Origin: Oehlia diaphana
Taxonomy: Eukaryota; Glomeromycota; Glomeromycetes; Glomerales; Glomeraceae
Assembly (NCBI GenBank): GCA_003833135.1
Contig: QZLH01001352.1
Location: 15,612 to 33,534, forward strand
Direction of reading: 5' to 3'
Length of the DNA: 17,923 bases
Part shown: positions 17,395 through 17,923 of the stretch, one piece after another
Numbering within the stretch: the stretch's first letter is position 1
Layout: the number at the start of each line of letters is the position of its first letter
Program-made: the position numbers and the translations under genes
The notes under the pieces: generated by a model
What the model saw: only the letters and a program-made list of their open reading frames with translations
The model's database searches: none
What the model was told of the DNA's origin: nothing

Positions 17395-17923
17395 TTTTTT
17401 TACTGTGTTCAACGAGACAACGACCAATAAATGATCTGATCCTAACCAGTTATAGCAGTGCCGAAACTATATGCCGAAATGCCAAAACAGTTTCGGCAGT
17501 TTTGCATACGCCGTTCTCCTAGTTTCGGCAAGCAATCTTAGTCGCACATGATGTCTTGAACAAAGATGAGATGTAACCGAATTCGACTTCGTCTACGATG
17601 ATGAGATCTACTATTCTTGAGGAGAGGATGTCTATTTCTTCTATATCTCCTGTATGCTGTTCGATAATGGTCTGAAATAAATAAATAACTAGTTTTTTAA
17701 GAAAGTTTAAAATTAAATATACCGTAATTACTACTGTGAATCGGAGAGTTAGTTCATCGTATATTTTCAATCTTTCCCTCTAAACAGACTAAACTACTAA
17801 TCTTTTCCTCCTCTAACTCTTCAATTCTTTACCGTTCTTTTCTCCAATTCTTCTGCCTGATGCTTCAACTTCGTAATCTCAATCCTATAGAATTTGCGAT
17901 CGTGCCAACTGGGCTTCTTATTT

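Larger units (their letters stand above)
16697..17540. mobile_element. 844-bp non-autonomous DNA transposon with 19-bp TIRs, hAT-like
   Basis: The left end (16697-16715) is TAAGATTGCCTGCCGAAAC. The right end (17522-17540) is its reverse complement with one mismatch. Flanking 8-mers are GTCACACA (16689-16696) and GTCGCACA (17541-17548), seven of eight identical, which fits an 8-bp target duplication as made by hAT or P elements. Subterminal GCCGAAA/TTTCGGC words occur at both ends (16709, 16775, 16801; 17461, 17474, 17491, 17523). At each end they form a hairpin with TGCCGAAA and TTTCGGCA arms around a GGCAAAAC-like loop. No transposase is encoded. The interior is a ~118-bp tandem array. Confidence 0.7.
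16433..17922 (-). pseudogene. Coiled-coil gene remnant running off the window, split by an element
   Basis: I do not recognise the family. From the window edge the minus strand reads KPSWHDRKFYRIEITKLK, then a heptad-like AEELEKRTVK to a stop at 17821. One frame over (17828-17754) it continues RIEELEEEKISSLV. A third frame (17770 down) gives KIYDELTLRFTV. A GTATAT...TTTCAG intron of 51 bp (17672-17722) separates this from TIIEQHTGDIEEIDILSS. Two frame changes within 70 bp indicate decay. The open text reaches the right flank of the 16697-17540 element, and beyond its left flank the frame stays open for about 19 codons, to 16628. A 27-codon ATG frame at 16516-16433 (RTSSSEVETKNTRLKSSS) could be a terminal exon of the same gene. 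The upstream part lies outside the window, so a still-functional model with other exons cannot be excluded. Confidence 0.35.

Noticed and set aside
1..17923. tRNA, rRNA or CRISPR-like structures
   Set aside because: I saw no tRNA B-box with a foldable cloverleaf, no rRNA text and no regular repeat-spacer array; the TTCGG-rich and ~118-bp repeats are better explained as transposon parts.

Overview
The window is strongly AT-rich eukaryotic DNA with short GT-AG introns, large intergenic spaces and many short non-autonomous transposons. The two gene families present, BTB-BACK-TLDc proteins and tyrosine-kinase-like proteins fused to Sel1 repeats, are massively expanded in arbuscular mycorrhizal fungi (Glomeromycotina, especially Rhizophagus). 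I infer a Rhizophagus-like nuclear genome; no marker gene proves the species.

Layout. 1-1753: AT-rich DNA with a 20-bp palindrome, a TTTCGG cluster, a promoter-like motif cluster and a decayed Asn/Lys-rich three-exon gene (885-1370). 1754-9011: a head-to-tail array of five BTB-BACK-TLDc copies. Copies 2 (3140-4597) and 5 (7566-9011) are intact single-exon genes; copies 1, 3 and 4 are pseudogenes. Copies 2-5 share an upstream module (ATCACATGAT-like site plus TATAAAG) that decays along with its gene. 9196-11397 (minus): a four-exon gene, convergent with copy 5, encoding a 650-residue kinase-like/Sel1 protein in which DFG is NFG. 11398-16696: mostly non-coding, with three inverted-repeat elements (12958-13296, 14765-14935, 15030-15309), two of them with clear target-site duplications, and a 19-bp minisatellite. 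16433-17922 (minus): remains of a coiled-coil gene that runs off the window, apparently interrupted by an 844-bp element (16697-17540).

How the parts may work together. BTB-BACK proteins typically dock on CUL3 ubiquitin ligases, so the array may be a birth-and-death reservoir of adaptors whose variable part is the TLDc domain. The neighbouring kinase-like gene belongs to another expanded signalling family, but no direct link is shown. The most unusual structure is the 844-bp element: it has 19-bp terminal inverted repeats, near-identical 8-bp flanks, and an internal ~118-bp tandem repeat in which each unit looks, on the minus strand, like a mini-exon plus an intron, with the branch-point-like sequence sitting in the loop of a potential hairpin.
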